This document shows, piece by piece, positions 34,105 to 43,582 of a stretch of DNA of 64,000 nucleotides; positions within the stretch are counted from its first letter, which is position 1, and each line of letters begins with the position of its first letter. Under the pieces are notes generated by a model. That model was not told where the DNA came from. It was given only the letters and a program-made list of their open reading frames with translations, and did no database searches. The position numbers were made by a program, and so were the translations under genes. The DNA is from Tabrizicola sp. (GTDB lineage Bacteria > Pseudomonadota > Alphaproteobacteria > Rhodobacterales > Rhodobacteraceae), in assembly GCA_016792685.1 (NCBI GenBank), contig JAEULQ010000021.1, positions 1-64,000 of the forward strand, given 5' to 3'.

Positions 34105-35262
34105 ATGGCCGACCTGACCCTTGCAGAATGCCTGGCGGACATTCCCGCTGCCGATTGGGATGCAGTGGCCGCCCCCGAGCAGGCCACCGGTCGCCCGGTT
34201 GATCCGTTCACGACGCACCGCTTCCTGTCGGCATTGGAGGCCTCGGGCTCGACAGGCAAGGGGACCGGCTGGCAGGCGCGACCCATGGTCCTGCGCGAGG
34301 CGGGACGGCTGGTTGCGGCGACACCGCTTTATGTGAAGGGCAACAGTCAGGGCGAATACATCTTTGACCACGGCTGGGCCGACGCCTACGAACGGGCCGG
34401 GGGCCGGTATTACCCGAAGCTGCAGATCGCGGTGCCCTTCACTCCGGCCACCGGTCGCCGTTTTCTGGGGGCGGCGGAGCATCGAGAAACCCTCTGGCGG
34501 GCGGCTATCGGCGTGGCGGGGCAAAACCGGCTGTCCTCGCTGCACGCGACGTTTTGCACGGCTGAAGAGGCTTTGGCCCTGGCGGGCGTCGAGGGCACTC
34601 TGCACCGCGTGACCCAGCAGTTCCACTGGGAGAACCGCGGCTACGACCGCTTTGACGATTTCCTTGCCGCGCTGTCCAGCCGCAAGCGCAAGATGATCCG
34701 CAAGGAACGCGAAACCGCCCGGGCTGCCGGGCTGGAGATCAGGGCGCTGACCGGCGATGCGATCGAACCTCAGCATTGGGATGCGTTCTGGGCCTTCTAC
34801 CAGGACACTGGCAGCCGGAAATGGGGAACGCCCTATCTGACGCGGCAGGCCTTTGCGCTTTTCCATGCGACGATGCGGGACGACATGCTGCTGGTCCTGG
34901 CCTTCGACGGAGAGCGGCCTGTCGCGGGGGCGCTGAACTTCATCGGGCGCGACACGCTTTACGGCCGCTACTGGGGTTGCATCGAGGATCACCCCTGCCT
35001 GCATTTCGAACTGTGCTACTATCAGGCCATCGACTGGGCGATTGCCAATGGCCTGGCCCGGGTCGAGGCCGGGGCGCAGGGCGAGCACAAGCTTGCGCGC
35101 GGCTACCTGCCGGTCGAGACCCATTCGCTGCACTGGATCGCCGATCCCGGTTTTCGCAAGGCGGTGGACCACTACCTTGAGGCGGAGCGCCGCGCCGTTG
35201 ATCAGGAGATCGAGGTGCTGACCGCCTATGGCCCCTTCCGCCGGGGTGGTTCCGGGGAGTAG
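34105..35262 (+). CDS. FemAB-like GNAT acyltransferase (COG3146 type)
   Basis: The 385-residue protein matches the Peptidogalycan biosynthesis/recognition (DUF482) family: GEYIFDHGWADAYERAGGRYYPKLQ, the FHWENRGYDRFDDFLAALSSRKRKMIRKER core and VEAGAQGEHKLARGY. These have the double GNAT fold of Fem transferases. They are proposed to transfer an aminoacyl or acyl group in the cell envelope; this role is not established. The ATG at 34105 fits the family start. It is 50 bp after the GDPD gene. Confidence 0.87.
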   Translation: MADLTLAECLADIPAADWDAVAAPEQATGRPVDPFTTHRFLSALEASGSTGKGTGWQARPMVLREAGRLVAATPLYVKGNSQGEYIFDHGWADAYERAGGRYYPKLQIAVPFTPATGRRFLGAAEHRETLWRAAIGVAGQNRLSSLHATFCTAEEALALAGVEGTLHRVTQQFHWENRGYDRFDDFLAALSSRKRKMIRKERETARAAGLEIRALTGDAIEPQHWDAFWAFYQDTGSRKWGTPYLTRQAFALFHATMRDDMLLVLAFDGERPVAGALNFIGRDTLYGRYWGCIEDHPCLHFELCYYQAIDWAIANGLARVEAGAQGEHKLARGYLPVETHSLHWIADPGFRKAVDHYLEAERRAVDQEIEVLTAYGPFRRGGSGE

Positions 35263-35294
35263 GCTGCCTCTGCCCTTCCGCGAAGGAGATCCCG

Positions 35295-35660
35295 ATGTCC
35301 GACCTCTTGCCCGAAGCCGACCGCAAGACCGCCTTGCCGCCCCTGGCCGAAACCGGCTGGGCTGCGGTTCCCGGGAAGGATGCGATCCGGAAGGTCTGGA
35401 AGTTCCGCAGCTTTTCCGAAGCCTGGGGCTTCATGTCCCGCGCCGCCCTGGTGGCCGAGAAGCTGAACCACCACCCGGACTGGACCAACCGCTACAATGT
35501 GGTCGACGTAACGCTGACCACACATTCGGCGCGCGGGCTGACCGGCCTGGACATCGACCTTGCCCGTGCGATGGACCGGCTGGCCCCGGAGGCCGAGATC
35601 GCGCGCAACCACGGCGAACCGATAAGCTGCCTGTGCGAGGTCCACGCCCGGAAGGCCTGA
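35295..35660 (+). CDS. Pterin-4a-carbinolamine dehydratase-like protein
   Basis: The 121-residue protein has the PCD fold signature AEKLNHHPDWTNRYN with the catalytic HHPD, and the surrounding beta strands. It dehydrates 4a-hydroxytetrahydrobiopterin in aromatic amino acid hydroxylation, and homologues also act as dimerisation cofactors. The AAGGAGATCC site precedes the ATG. No phenylalanine hydroxylase is adjacent. Confidence 0.92.
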   Translation: MSDLLPEADRKTALPPLAETGWAAVPGKDAIRKVWKFRSFSEAWGFMSRAALVAEKLNHHPDWTNRYNVVDVTLTTHSARGLTGLDIDLARAMDRLAPEAEIARNHGEPISCLCEVHARKA

Positions 35661-35669
35661 GGCGGGATG

Positions 35670-36296
35670 CTAGAGCAGCCCCGCCATCCGCGCTCCGGTC
35701 AACAGGTCCGGGGCCAAGTGGTGGGCCCAGCGACCCTGACTGGGAACGATATCGGGCACCTGGACCACGGTGCAACCCGCCCGCCAGGCGGCCTCGGCAC
35801 CGGTTTCGCTGTCCTCAAAGACCAGGCAGCGCGCCGGATCGACGCCGAAAAGACTGGCGGCCAGAAGATAGGGTTCGGGGTCGGGCTTGGGCGCGCGCAC
35901 ATCGTCCAGCGTCACGACATGGGAGAAGGCCGAGGCGATCCCGGCGATCCCCAGCTTGCGATGCGCCCCTTCACGACCGGTCGAGGTGACGATGGCCAGT
36001 GGATGGGAAAGCGCGGGCAAGAGGTCGTTTGCCCCGGGTTTCAGTTCAAGCCGGTTCTCGACCCCGTCGTTGAATCCACTGCGCCAGTGCAGGTTGACTG
36101 CCGGCAGATCGACGCCGGGTAGGGCCGCCCGGATGATGCGGGCGGCGGTTGGTTCGTCCTTGCCGACAAGGGCATGCATGAAAGCTTCGTCGACGTCATG
36201 GCCATGGGCCGCAAAGGCCGCCAGACCCGTGGTCAGGGCGATGCTCTCGGTGTCGATCAGTGTCCCGTCGAGATCAAAGAGAATGGCTTCGTACAT
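35670..36296 (-). CDS. HAD-superfamily phosphatase
   Basis: The 208-residue protein has motif I LFDLDGTLIDTES (D8, D10), motif II VTSTGR, the KPDPEPYLL lysine and motif IV VFEDSETGAEAA. It is the PGMB/Gph-like cap type. The ATG at 36296 (MYEAILFD) is preferred over 36323, because the usual HAD proteins start just before motif I. It follows the CpdB-like gene on the minus strand and is convergent with the pterin dehydratase 9 bp away. The substrate is not known. Confidence 0.9.
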   Translation of the reverse strand: MYEAILFDLDGTLIDTESIALTTGLAAFAAHGHDVDEAFMHALVGKDEPTAARIIRAALPGVDLPAVNLHWRSGFNDGVENRLELKPGANDLLPALSHPLAIVTSTGREGAHRKLGIAGIASAFSHVVTLDDVRAPKPDPEPYLLAASLFGVDPARCLVFEDSETGAEAAWRAGCTVVQVPDIVPSQGRWAHHLAPDLLTGARMAGLL

Positions 36297-36329
36297 GCTT
36301 GCCCCCGCGTCTGGCGGAGCCATAGCCGA

Positions 36330-38276
36330 TCACAGGTGCAGCCGGTAGTAGGTAAAGCCCTGGCCGTCGCGGCCGATGGCGGATGGTCTGAAGTTTGCGA
36401 TCTCGGACAGATGTGCCGAGGCCCCCTCACCGGCCTGGACCTGAACCGTGGTTCCGGGCATCGGCAGGAAATGCCAGTTCCGGCGCGGCGCCGCGCCGAC
36501 GATCCGGTGGCGCTGGACATAGGCGGAAATGACCGACTGGACGCGCGCTCCGTCGGTAAAGGCTACCCTGTGGTCGCCCTCCGGGTCCATCAGCCGCGCC
36601 CGGCTGGCGCGATGGTTGTTCGTGACCAGAAGGAATTCGTCTGCGGGCCCGACGGGGCGGTTCTTGTAGCTCAGCCCCGTGATGCGCCGCGCCGCAGGGT
36701 TCGAAAGCTTGCCCTGGCCGTCATAGCGGGCGGGCTGGCTGAGATCGATGGCGTAGGACAGATCGGGGATGCTTTCAAACACGAAGGACGGAACAGCATC
36801 GTCCCTGAGCGGCTGGTCTGTCGCGCCGGGAGTGATCTGCCGGAACACCGCCGCGGAACGTTCCAGCCATTCGGCAATTTCGGCACCGGTCCGCAAGAGT
36901 GAGATGATCGTGTTCGGGAACGGATAGAGGTCCGAGAGATTCCGCATCCGCAAGGGCCCGGCCGGGATCGCGGTGTAATTCGCCGGACCGCCGCGCCCAC
37001 CGCACCGGAACAGCGCTGCCGAGGCAAGGACAGGCAAGCCGGCAAGGCTGGTCTCGGCCAGGGCAAGGCGCACATGTTCGGCCTTGGCATCCGCGATCAG
37101 TTCAAGCGCCGCGGACGGGGCCATTGTGGCGAAATGGCTGTGCAGCGCGACACGGGTCTCGCCAAGCTGGCGGCGGGACCAGGCCAGTGCCGCCCGGTGA
37201 TCAGGGGCAAGGGCTTGCGCCAGGGCGGGTGCCGAAACCGGCCGGTCGACCCCGCATGTCCCAAGTCTCGCCTCTGCGGCCGTCACTTGCCAGCGGCGGG
37301 CCCCAAAGGCGGAGAGGCTGAGTTCGAGGTCGATGATGCCGACATGGCTGCCGGAATGCCCCGGCATGACCGCCGGCTTGCCGGCAAGGCGGCCGAGAAC
37401 CGGGTCGATCTGGGGCGAGACCGAAAAGCCCGGACCCGGAAAGACCATATGGCTGTGACCTGCGATCACGGCGTCAATCTCGGGCAGTGCAGCCAGGGCA
37501 GCGGCCGAGTCTTCGGCCAGATCGTCGGCGTCGGCCGTACCGATACCGGTATGGGCCAGCGCAACGATGATATCGGCCCCGCGGCTGCGCAACCTTGGCA
37601 GCCAGGCCCGGGCCGCGGCCAGGATACCGCGCGTGCTGACCTTGCCGCGCAGATCGTCACGGTCCCACTCGGCGACGCGCGGCGGCGCAAAGCCGATCAC
37701 GCCGATGCGCAGGACATGGGCCTTGCCGTCGTGATCGAAGACCTGACGCCGCAGGAGGGTGAACGGCGGGACGAACATCTCGTCCCGTGCTGGTGACGGG
37801 CCAAGGCGCCGGGCAATATTGGCCGAGACGACCGGGAACCTTGCGTCCGCAAGCGCCTGCGACAGGAAGGACAGCCCGTAGTCGAATTCATGATTGCCAA
37901 GGGTCGCTGCATCGTAGCCCAGCGTGTTGAAGGCCGTGATGACCGGATGGGCGCGGCGGCGGCGGGCATAGGCCGCGTAGTCGGCCAGCGGATTGCCCTG
38001 GAGAAAATCGCCGTTGTCGAACAGAAGGCAGTTCTGCGCTTCGCCCCTCGCCTCGGCGATCTGCTGCGAGATCGCGCCCAGACCCAGACCAGAGTTCGGA
38101 CGGTTCGCGCAATAGTCGTAGGGAAGAAGGCTTGCATGCAGGTCGCTGGTGGCGATCAGTCGGAGGGAAACCCTGGGTCGCACGTCCTGTCCCTGAACCG
38201 TCGGGGTCGAGCGCGCGGCCTCGACCTCGTTGGTTACCTGCGGCCTTGATGCCGGCGCGGCGGGAACTTGGTACAT
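36330..38276 (-). CDS. cpdB: 2',3'-cyclic-nucleotide 2'-phosphodiesterase/3'-nucleotidase-like protein
   Basis: The 648-residue protein has the metallophosphatase N-terminal domain (TSDLHASLLPYDY, NGDFLQG, GNHEFDYG, GHSHMVF) and a 5'-nucleotidase C-terminal domain (SYAIDL, VTNNHRASR). The E. coli homologue CpdB is periplasmic. Here there is no signal peptide: the start MYQVPAAPASRPQVTN leads straight into the catalytic domain and no in-frame start lies upstream before a stop. So it may be cytosolic, or the annotated start sits after a lost export signal. Confidence 0.9.
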   Translation of the reverse strand: MYQVPAAPASRPQVTNEVEAARSTPTVQGQDVRPRVSLRLIATSDLHASLLPYDYCANRPNSGLGLGAISQQIAEARGEAQNCLLFDNGDFLQGNPLADYAAYARRRRAHPVITAFNTLGYDAATLGNHEFDYGLSFLSQALADARFPVVSANIARRLGPSPARDEMFVPPFTLLRRQVFDHDGKAHVLRIGVIGFAPPRVAEWDRDDLRGKVSTRGILAAARAWLPRLRSRGADIIVALAHTGIGTADADDLAEDSAAALAALPEIDAVIAGHSHMVFPGPGFSVSPQIDPVLGRLAGKPAVMPGHSGSHVGIIDLELSLSAFGARRWQVTAAEARLGTCGVDRPVSAPALAQALAPDHRAALAWSRRQLGETRVALHSHFATMAPSAALELIADAKAEHVRLALAETSLAGLPVLASAALFRCGGRGGPANYTAIPAGPLRMRNLSDLYPFPNTIISLLRTGAEIAEWLERSAAVFRQITPGATDQPLRDDAVPSFVFESIPDLSYAIDLSQPARYDGQGKLSNPAARRITGLSYKNRPVGPADEFLLVTNNHRASRARLMDPEGDHRVAFTDGARVQSVISAYVQRHRIVGAAPRRNWHFLPMPGTTVQVQAGEGASAHLSEIANFRPSAIGRDGQGFTYYRLHL

Positions 38277-38514
38277 GCTAGATCCAGTGACCTGCCCGAA
38301 ACCGGGAAAACCTTGACGTCCTTCGTGCTGCGGCCGCGCCGCGAAATATTCCTCGTAAGTGGGGTTTGTACCGGATAGGTTGTGTCAATGTTGTGGCGAA
38401 TTGTCGGTATTCGCGCGGAGGTTGTGAAATTGCGGTAAATCCGCAAATGAACTTGGCGGGAAGTCGGCAGACTCTACAAGAAAAGCGGGACAATTCATTG
38501 AAAGCCAACATGCC
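38277..38514. promoter_or_regulatory. Divergent promoter region cpdB/nudC with an inverted repeat
   Basis: This 238-bp AT-richer gap holds promoters for both genes. An inverted repeat TTGCGG-TAAAT-CCGCAA (38430-38446) is the one clear palindromic element, about 69 bp before the nudC ATG, and may be an operator. I see no ORF. Confidence 0.5.
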
Positions 38515-39465
38515 ATGCGGATTGCAGAAACAGTGACCTTCGGAGGCTCGGGTCTGGACCGGCACGCGGCGCTTCGGAAAGACCCCGCAAGCATGGCCAA
38601 GGCGCTCGAGTCCGGGTGCGTCCTGCCGATCTGGCGCGGCAAACCGTTGATCGAGATAGACAAACCCTACTGGGTGCCACCAGGTCATCCGGTCCTGGCC
38701 CAGGCGGAACCGCCAGTCTTCCTGGGATTGGACGAGGGGACGGCCCGCTTTGCAGCCGACATTTCCGACTGGTCGCCCGAAGCTGGAATTGACGCTTCGG
38801 AAACCGGTTTTTTCGACCCTTCCGTTCAGAAACATCCGGCTCTGCCGGGGGAAACGGGATTTGTCGAATTGCGCGGTGTGATGACCCGACTTACGCCGCG
38901 CGACGCCGAACTGATTGCGACCGGAAAGGCGCTGCTGCAATGGCACCGGAGCCACCGCTTCTGCTCGACCTGCGGGGCCGGGTCCGAAATGGCGCAGGCC
39001 GGATGGCAGCGGGTCTGCCCCGCCTGTGCCGCGCAGCACTTCCCGCGCACCGATCCCGTCGTGATCATGCTGGTGACGCATGGCAACTCGGTCCTCCTTG
39101 GCCGCAGTCCCGGCTGGCCCGAGGGCATGTATTCGCTGCTGGCGGGTTTCGTCGAGCCGGGCGAGACGGTCGAGGCCGCCGTGCGCCGCGAAGTGCTGGA
39201 GGAAACCGGTGTGACCTGCGGCCCGGTCAGCTATCTGGCCAGCCAACCCTGGCCCTTTCCCGCATCTCTGATGTTTGGCATGCGGACCGAGGCGACGGGA
39301 ACCGAGATCCGGGTCGACCCCGAGGAACTGGAAGAGGCGTTCTGGGTCACCCGCGAAGAGCTGGTCGCCGCCTTTGCCGGGCAGAATCCGAGGATCCGCC
39401 CGGCCCGGAAAGGTGCAATTGCACATTTCATTCTGCGCAACTGGCTTGCGGATTGCCTGGATTGA
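38515..39465 (+). CDS. nudC: NAD(+) diphosphatase (RNA decapping) NudC
   Basis: NudC cleaves NAD+ and removes NAD caps from RNA. The 316-residue protein has a zinc ribbon (CSTCGAG then CPAC, about residues 150-170), a Nudix box starting GFVEPGETVEAAVRREVLEE with the expected G, E, RE and EE residues, and the family SQPWPFPASLMFG motif. It is followed 53 bp later by the SRPBCC gene. Confidence 0.95.
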   Translation: MRIAETVTFGGSGLDRHAALRKDPASMAKALESGCVLPIWRGKPLIEIDKPYWVPPGHPVLAQAEPPVFLGLDEGTARFAADISDWSPEAGIDASETGFFDPSVQKHPALPGETGFVELRGVMTRLTPRDAELIATGKALLQWHRSHRFCSTCGAGSEMAQAGWQRVCPACAAQHFPRTDPVVIMLVTHGNSVLLGRSPGWPEGMYSLLAGFVEPGETVEAAVRREVLEETGVTCGPVSYLASQPWPFPASLMFGMRTEATGTEIRVDPEELEEAFWVTREELVAAFAGQNPRIRPARKGAIAHFILRNWLADCLD

Positions 39466-39518
39466 GCCAATCTTCCCGACAAGTGAACGCCGGCCAGACA
39501 TTCGATTAGGGAGCTGGG

Positions 39519-39995
39519 ATGAAACTGACCGCAAAGACCGATATCGACGCGCCGGCGGGCTTTCTCTACGAGAGCCTGACCGATTTTCCAAATTGGGAAC
39601 GCGAGGCCGTGCGCCGCGGCATCGATATCGATCGCCCGGCCGGAGTGCCGCTGACCGGGCTTGGGGCAAGCTGGCGGATCAGCGGACGCTTTCGCGGCAA
39701 GCAGCGTCGCTTGCTGTTGCGGATCGTCAAGCTCGTGCCCGGGGAAGTGATCGAATACTCCTTCGACAGCCCGTCAGCCATTGGCAGCATCGAATTTGAC
39801 ATCTCGACGCTGTCCGCGCGGCGGAGCCGGTTGCGCCTTGCCATCGACGTCCGGCCCAAGACCCTGGCGGCGCGCCTGTTCCTGAACACGATCCGCCTGG
39901 CCAAGGGCCGCGTCGAAGGCAAGCTCGAGGCAAGGCTTGCGGGTCTGGGCAGCTATGTGAAGCAGCGCCACGAACGCAGCCAAGCGCAGGCCTAG
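39519..39995 (+). CDS. SRPBCC (START/Bet v1-like) domain protein
   Basis: The 158-residue protein fits a single SRPBCC domain: the N-terminal strand and helix KTDIDAPAGFLYESLTDFPNWE, then antiparallel strands and a long C-terminal helix. These domains bind hydrophobic ligands. No specific role is known. Its TAG stop and the pheA TAG stop share CTAG, so the two genes overlap tail to tail by four bases. Confidence 0.83.
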   Translation: MKLTAKTDIDAPAGFLYESLTDFPNWEREAVRRGIDIDRPAGVPLTGLGASWRISGRFRGKQRRLLLRIVKLVPGEVIEYSFDSPSAIGSIEFDISTLSARRSRLRLAIDVRPKTLAARLFLNTIRLAKGRVEGKLEARLAGLGSYVKQRHERSQAQA

Positions 39996-40825
39996 CCGCG
40001 TTCGCGGGCTGCGGGATAGACCCCAAGCATGCGGACTTCCGAGGTGAAGTAGCGCAGCTCTTCCAGGGCGAGCGCGACATTGGGGTCATCGGGATGGCCC
40101 TCGATGTCGGCGTAGAACTCCGTGGCGGTAAAGGTGCCGCCGACCATGTAGCTTTCCAGCTTGGTCATGTTCACGCCGTTGGTCGCGAAACCGCCCAGTG
40201 CCTTGTAAAGCGCCGCCGGAATGTTGCGGACGCGGAAAGTGAAGGTGGTGACCATCTTGCCGGTGCCGCGCCGGGAATGGTCGGGAGTGCGGGACATCAC
40301 CAGAAAGCGCGTGGTGTTGTTGGCCTGATCCTCGATGTGCCGGGCCAGGACCTTCAGCCCATAGATTTCGGCGGCAAGCTCGCTGGCCAGGGCGGCCTTG
40401 GACGGGTCGCCGGCCTCGGCCACCTCGCGCGCGGCGCGGGCATTGTCGGAACTGACCTTGCCGCGGATCCCGTGCCTTTTCAGGAAGCCCGCGCATTGCG
40501 GCAGGATGACCACATGGCCATGCGCCTCGCGGACATCATCGACCTTGGCGCCGGGCACGCCCAGGAGGTTCACATGCACCCGGACGAAGGCCTCGTCGAC
40601 GATGTGCAGACCTGCGCGGGGCAAAAGCGAGTGCACGTCCGCGACCCGGCCATAGGTGGAATTCTCGACCGCAAGCATGCCCAGATCGACCTCGCCCTTG
40701 GCGACCTTGTCGACCACTTCCTCGAAAGTGGTGCTGGGGACGGCCTCCATTTCGGGGCGCGCCTGCTGGCAGGCCTGGTGCGAATAGGCCCCAAGTTCGC
40801 CCTGAAACGCGATGCGACCAGCCAT
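39992..40825 (-). CDS. pheA: Prephenate dehydratase
   Basis: The enzyme converts prephenate to phenylpyruvate. The 277-residue protein has the PDT domain (AYSHQA, STTFEEVVDKVAKGEVDLGMLAVENSTYG in parts, TTRFLVMS near residue 180) and a C-terminal ACT domain with ESYMVGGTF that senses phenylalanine, where the usual ESRP is ESYM. There is no chorismate mutase domain, so it is the monofunctional type. The ATG at 40825 follows AAGGAGC; the upstream extension is not real. Confidence 0.93.
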   Translation of the reverse strand: MAGRIAFQGELGAYSHQACQQARPEMEAVPSTTFEEVVDKVAKGEVDLGMLAVENSTYGRVADVHSLLPRAGLHIVDEAFVRVHVNLLGVPGAKVDDVREAHGHVVILPQCAGFLKRHGIRGKVSSDNARAAREVAEAGDPSKAALASELAAEIYGLKVLARHIEDQANNTTRFLVMSRTPDHSRRGTGKMVTTFTFRVRNIPAALYKALGGFATNGVNMTKLESYMVGGTFTATEFYADIEGHPDDPNVALALEELRYFTSEVRMLGVYPAARERG

Positions 40826-40946
40826 CTGAACCCGCTCCTTGTCGAAAACTCGCCCCACGGGGCGTTTCGTCGCGCGTCTACACCTTGAAACCTGCCTGTG
40901 GAAGCGGATAGATACCGCGCGGAATGAGACCCCAGATAGGTGAACC

Positions 40947-41486
40947 ATGTTCGACACGATGACGATGACCAAGGCGGTGGGCGCGGTGTGCGGTTCGCTT
41001 CTGGTGCTCATGCTGGCGGGCTGGGCCGGAGATTCGCTTTACAAGGTCGGCGGCTCGGGTCACGGCGGCGGACATGGCGAAGAGGGCGAACTGACCCAGG
41101 CCTACACGATCGAGACCGGCGCTGAGGAAGCACCTGCCGAAGGTGAAGGCGAAACGGTGGACGTTGCCGCGCTCATGGCAGCGGCCGATCCGGCGGCGGG
41201 TGAGGCGGTCTTCAAGAAATGCGGCTCGTGCCACAAGCTGGATGGCAGCGACGGCGTCGGCCCGCACCTCAATGGTGTGGTCGGACGCAACCACGCCGCA
41301 GCCGCGGGCTTTGCCTATTCGGAAGCCATGGCCGCCAAGGCCGCCGAGCCCTGGACGCCCGAAGCGCTGTTCGCCTTCCTGGAAAACCCGAAGAAGGACA
41401 TGCCCGGCACGAAGATGGCCTTCGCTGGCCTGCCCAAGCCGGAAGACCGGGCCAACGTCATCGCATACCTCGCCACCAAGCCCTGA
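40947..41486 (+). CDS. Membrane-anchored cytochrome c (cy/c552 type)
   Basis: The 179-residue protein has one TM helix (residues about 9-27), a Gly/His/Glu-rich linker (about 33-75) and one class I haem-binding domain with C92-GSC-H96. Met ligand candidates lie near PGTKMAF. This is the layout of cytochrome cy/c552 in Rhodobacter/Paracoccus, which shuttles electrons from bc1 to the cbb3 or aa3 oxidase without a soluble carrier. A strong terminator follows 25 bp after the stop. Confidence 0.93.
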   Translation: MFDTMTMTKAVGAVCGSLLVLMLAGWAGDSLYKVGGSGHGGGHGEEGELTQAYTIETGAEEAPAEGEGETVDVAALMAAADPAAGEAVFKKCGSCHKLDGSDGVGPHLNGVVGRNHAAAAGFAYSEAMAAKAAEPWTPEALFAFLENPKKDMPGTKMAFAGLPKPEDRANVIAYLATKP

Positions 41487-41510
41487 TCGGGCTCGGGTGC
41501 AAGCGACATG

Positions 41511-41539
41511 ATGCCGCCCTTTCGGGCGGCATTTTTTTT
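41511..41539 (+). terminator. Intrinsic terminator of the cytochrome c gene
   Basis: ATGCCGCCC and GGGCGGCAT form a perfect 9-bp stem with loop TTTC followed by a run of eight T residues. It ends the cytochrome c transcript and insulates yejA. Confidence 0.95.
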
Positions 41540-41637
41540 GCTCACGCGATTGCGTGGCCCAATCGCGGCTTGTTGGCTCGACAAAGCCTGATTTAGCATA
41601 AATGAATGTGTCAGGCGGAAGCAGGAGGATCTTGGCG

Positions 41638-43563
41638 ATGCAGATCAGAACACGGGCAATCGCACAGGCACGGGCAGTCTCGGCGCGCCGGGCCCTCGTC
41701 ACGGCCGGGGCGGCGTTTGGTGGCCTTATCCTCGCGCTTGCCGCCCAGATCCTGCCCGCCCGGGCCGAAACGGTCATCACCTCGCACGGGATCTCGACCT
41801 TCGGCGAGTTGAAGCTGCCGGCCGATTTCAAGCACCTGCCCTATGTCAATCCAGATGCGCCCAAGGGTGGCGAGATCAGCGAATGGGCCCCGGGAACCTT
41901 CGACTCGTTCAACCCCTATTCGGTCAAGGGCGTGCCTGCTGCCCTGTCGTCGATCTTCTACGAGTCGATCCTTGCCGGGACAGCCGACGAAGTCGGGGCC
42001 GCCTACTGCTTTCTTTGCGAGACCATGGAATACCCCGAAGACCGGTCCTGGGTGATCTTCAACCTGCGCAAGGACGTGACCTTTTCGGATGGGTCGCCCT
42101 TTACCGCAGAAGACGTGCTTTTCAGCTACGAGCTTTTCCGGGACAAGGGGATCGCTGAGTTCCGGACCGTCTTCAACGAGAAGTTCCAGTCCGTCGAAGT
42201 TCTTGATCCCTACCGCGTCAAGTTCACATTCACCCCCGGAACGCCCTTCCGTGACATGCCGGCGAATGCCGGCAGCCTGACGATCATCTCGAAGGCCGAC
42301 TACGAGGCCAAGAAGCGCGATCTCGAAGAATCCAGCCTGGAGCCGTTCCTCGGCACCGGTCCCTATGTTCTGGAAAGCATGCGCCCCGGCCAGCAGATCA
42401 TCTACAAGCGGGACGAGGACTATTGGGGCGCCAACCACCCGCTTTCCATCGGTCAGAACAACTTTGACCGGATCAGGATCGAATACTTCGGTGACGACAA
42501 TGCCGCGCTGGAAGGGTTCAAGTCTGGCATCTATACTTTCCGGAACGAGAATTCGTCGAAGAACTGGGCGACCGCCTACGATTTCCCGGCCGTCAAGTCG
42601 GGCGACGTGGTTCAGGCGACACTGCCCAACGGTTCGATCGCGACCGGGCAGGCTTTCCTGCTGAACCTGCGGCGCGAAAAGCTGCAGGACCCGCGGGTCC
42701 GCGAAGCCTTGGGTCTGATGTTCAACTTCGAATGGTCGAACAAGACCCTGTTCTACGGTCTCTACGCGCGCATCAACTCGGTCTGGGACAATTCCAACAT
42801 GGCGGCCAAGGGGACGCCAAGCCCCGCCGAAGTCGCGATCCTGCAGCCGCTTGTGGACGAGGGCCTGCTGCCTGCCAGCATCCTGACCGACGAAGCGGTG
42901 ATGGCCCCTGTGTCGTCGGAAGATCAGGCGCTGGACCGCAAGGCCCTGCGCAAGGCCTCTGCGCTGCTGGACGAAGCGGGCTGGACCGTGGGTGACGACG
43001 GCATGCGCCGCAACGCCAAGGGTGAGATGCTGACGCTGGAATTCATCGAGGACAGCCCGTCCTTTGAACGGGTGATCAATCCCTATGTCGAGAACCTGCG
43101 GGCGCTGGGCGTCGATGCCAAGCTTGTCATGATCGATCCGGCCCAGTTCAGCCAGCGCAGCGACCCGCCCAGCTTCGACTTCGACGTGATCGTCGGGGGC
43201 GCCGTCAATGGCGGCTACGAACCCGGCGGCGAACTGAAGCAGGCGTGGTCCTCGGTCACAAAGGACAATTCGACCCGCAACCGGGCCGGTTTCGCGCATC
43301 CCGCTGTCGACCGCCTGCTGGACCTGGTCGAAGCCGCGAAGACCCGGGAGGAGCTGGACGTGACGGTCCAGGCCCTGGACCGCGTCCTGCGCGCCGAGCG
43401 GTTCTGGGTGCCGCAATGGTTCAAGAACGCCCACACCGTCGCGTACTACGACATGTACGAGCATCCCGATCCCCTGCCGCCCTACGCTCTGGGCGAGATC
43501 AGCTTCTGGTGGTACAACGCCGAAAAGGGCGACGCTCTGAAAGCCAAGGGCGCGCTGAAATAA
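41638..43563 (+). CDS. yejA: Oligopeptide ABC transporter substrate-binding protein YejA
   Basis: YejA captures peptides for the YejBEF importer. The 641-residue protein has a long, basic N-terminus with twin Arg (SARRALV) and a hydrophobic segment ending in ILPARA, then a DppA/OppA-like binding domain ([32 protein letters not shown] in parts). The ATG at 41638 has AGGAGG 9 bp upstream, better than 41602. First gene of the yejABEF operon. Homologues import microcin C in E. coli and peptides in rhizobia and Brucella. Confidence 0.93.
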   Translation: MQIRTRAIAQARAVSARRALVTAGAAFGGLILALAAQILPARAETVITSHGISTFGELKLPADFKHLPYVNPDAPKGGEISEWAPGTFDSFNPYSVKGVPAALSSIFYESILAGTADEVGAAYCFLCETMEYPEDRSWVIFNLRKDVTFSDGSPFTAEDVLFSYELFRDKGIAEFRTVFNEKFQSVEVLDPYRVKFTFTPGTPFRDMPANAGSLTIISKADYEAKKRDLEESSLEPFLGTGPYVLESMRPGQQIIYKRDEDYWGANHPLSIGQNNFDRIRIEYFGDDNAALEGFKSGIYTFRNENSSKNWATAYDFPAVKSGDVVQATLPNGSIATGQAFLLNLRREKLQDPRVREALGLMFNFEWSNKTLFYGLYARINSVWDNSNMAAKGTPSPAEVAILQPLVDEGLLPASILTDEAVMAPVSSEDQALDRKALRKASALLDEAGWTVGDDGMRRNAKGEMLTLEFIEDSPSFERVINPYVENLRALGVDAKLVMIDPAQFSQRSDPPSFDFDVIVGGAVNGGYEPGGELKQAWSSVTKDNSTRNRAGFAHPAVDRLLDLVEAAKTREELDVTVQALDRVLRAERFWVPQWFKNAHTVAYYDMYEHPDPLPPYALGEISFWWYNAEKGDALKAKGALK

Positions 43564-43582
43564 CGAAGAACGGGCAGGGACT

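Noticed and set aside
41611-43464. A 617-codon minus-strand frame over yejA
   Set aside because: Antisense to yejA, which has a signal peptide, an AGGAGG site and the expected operon context.
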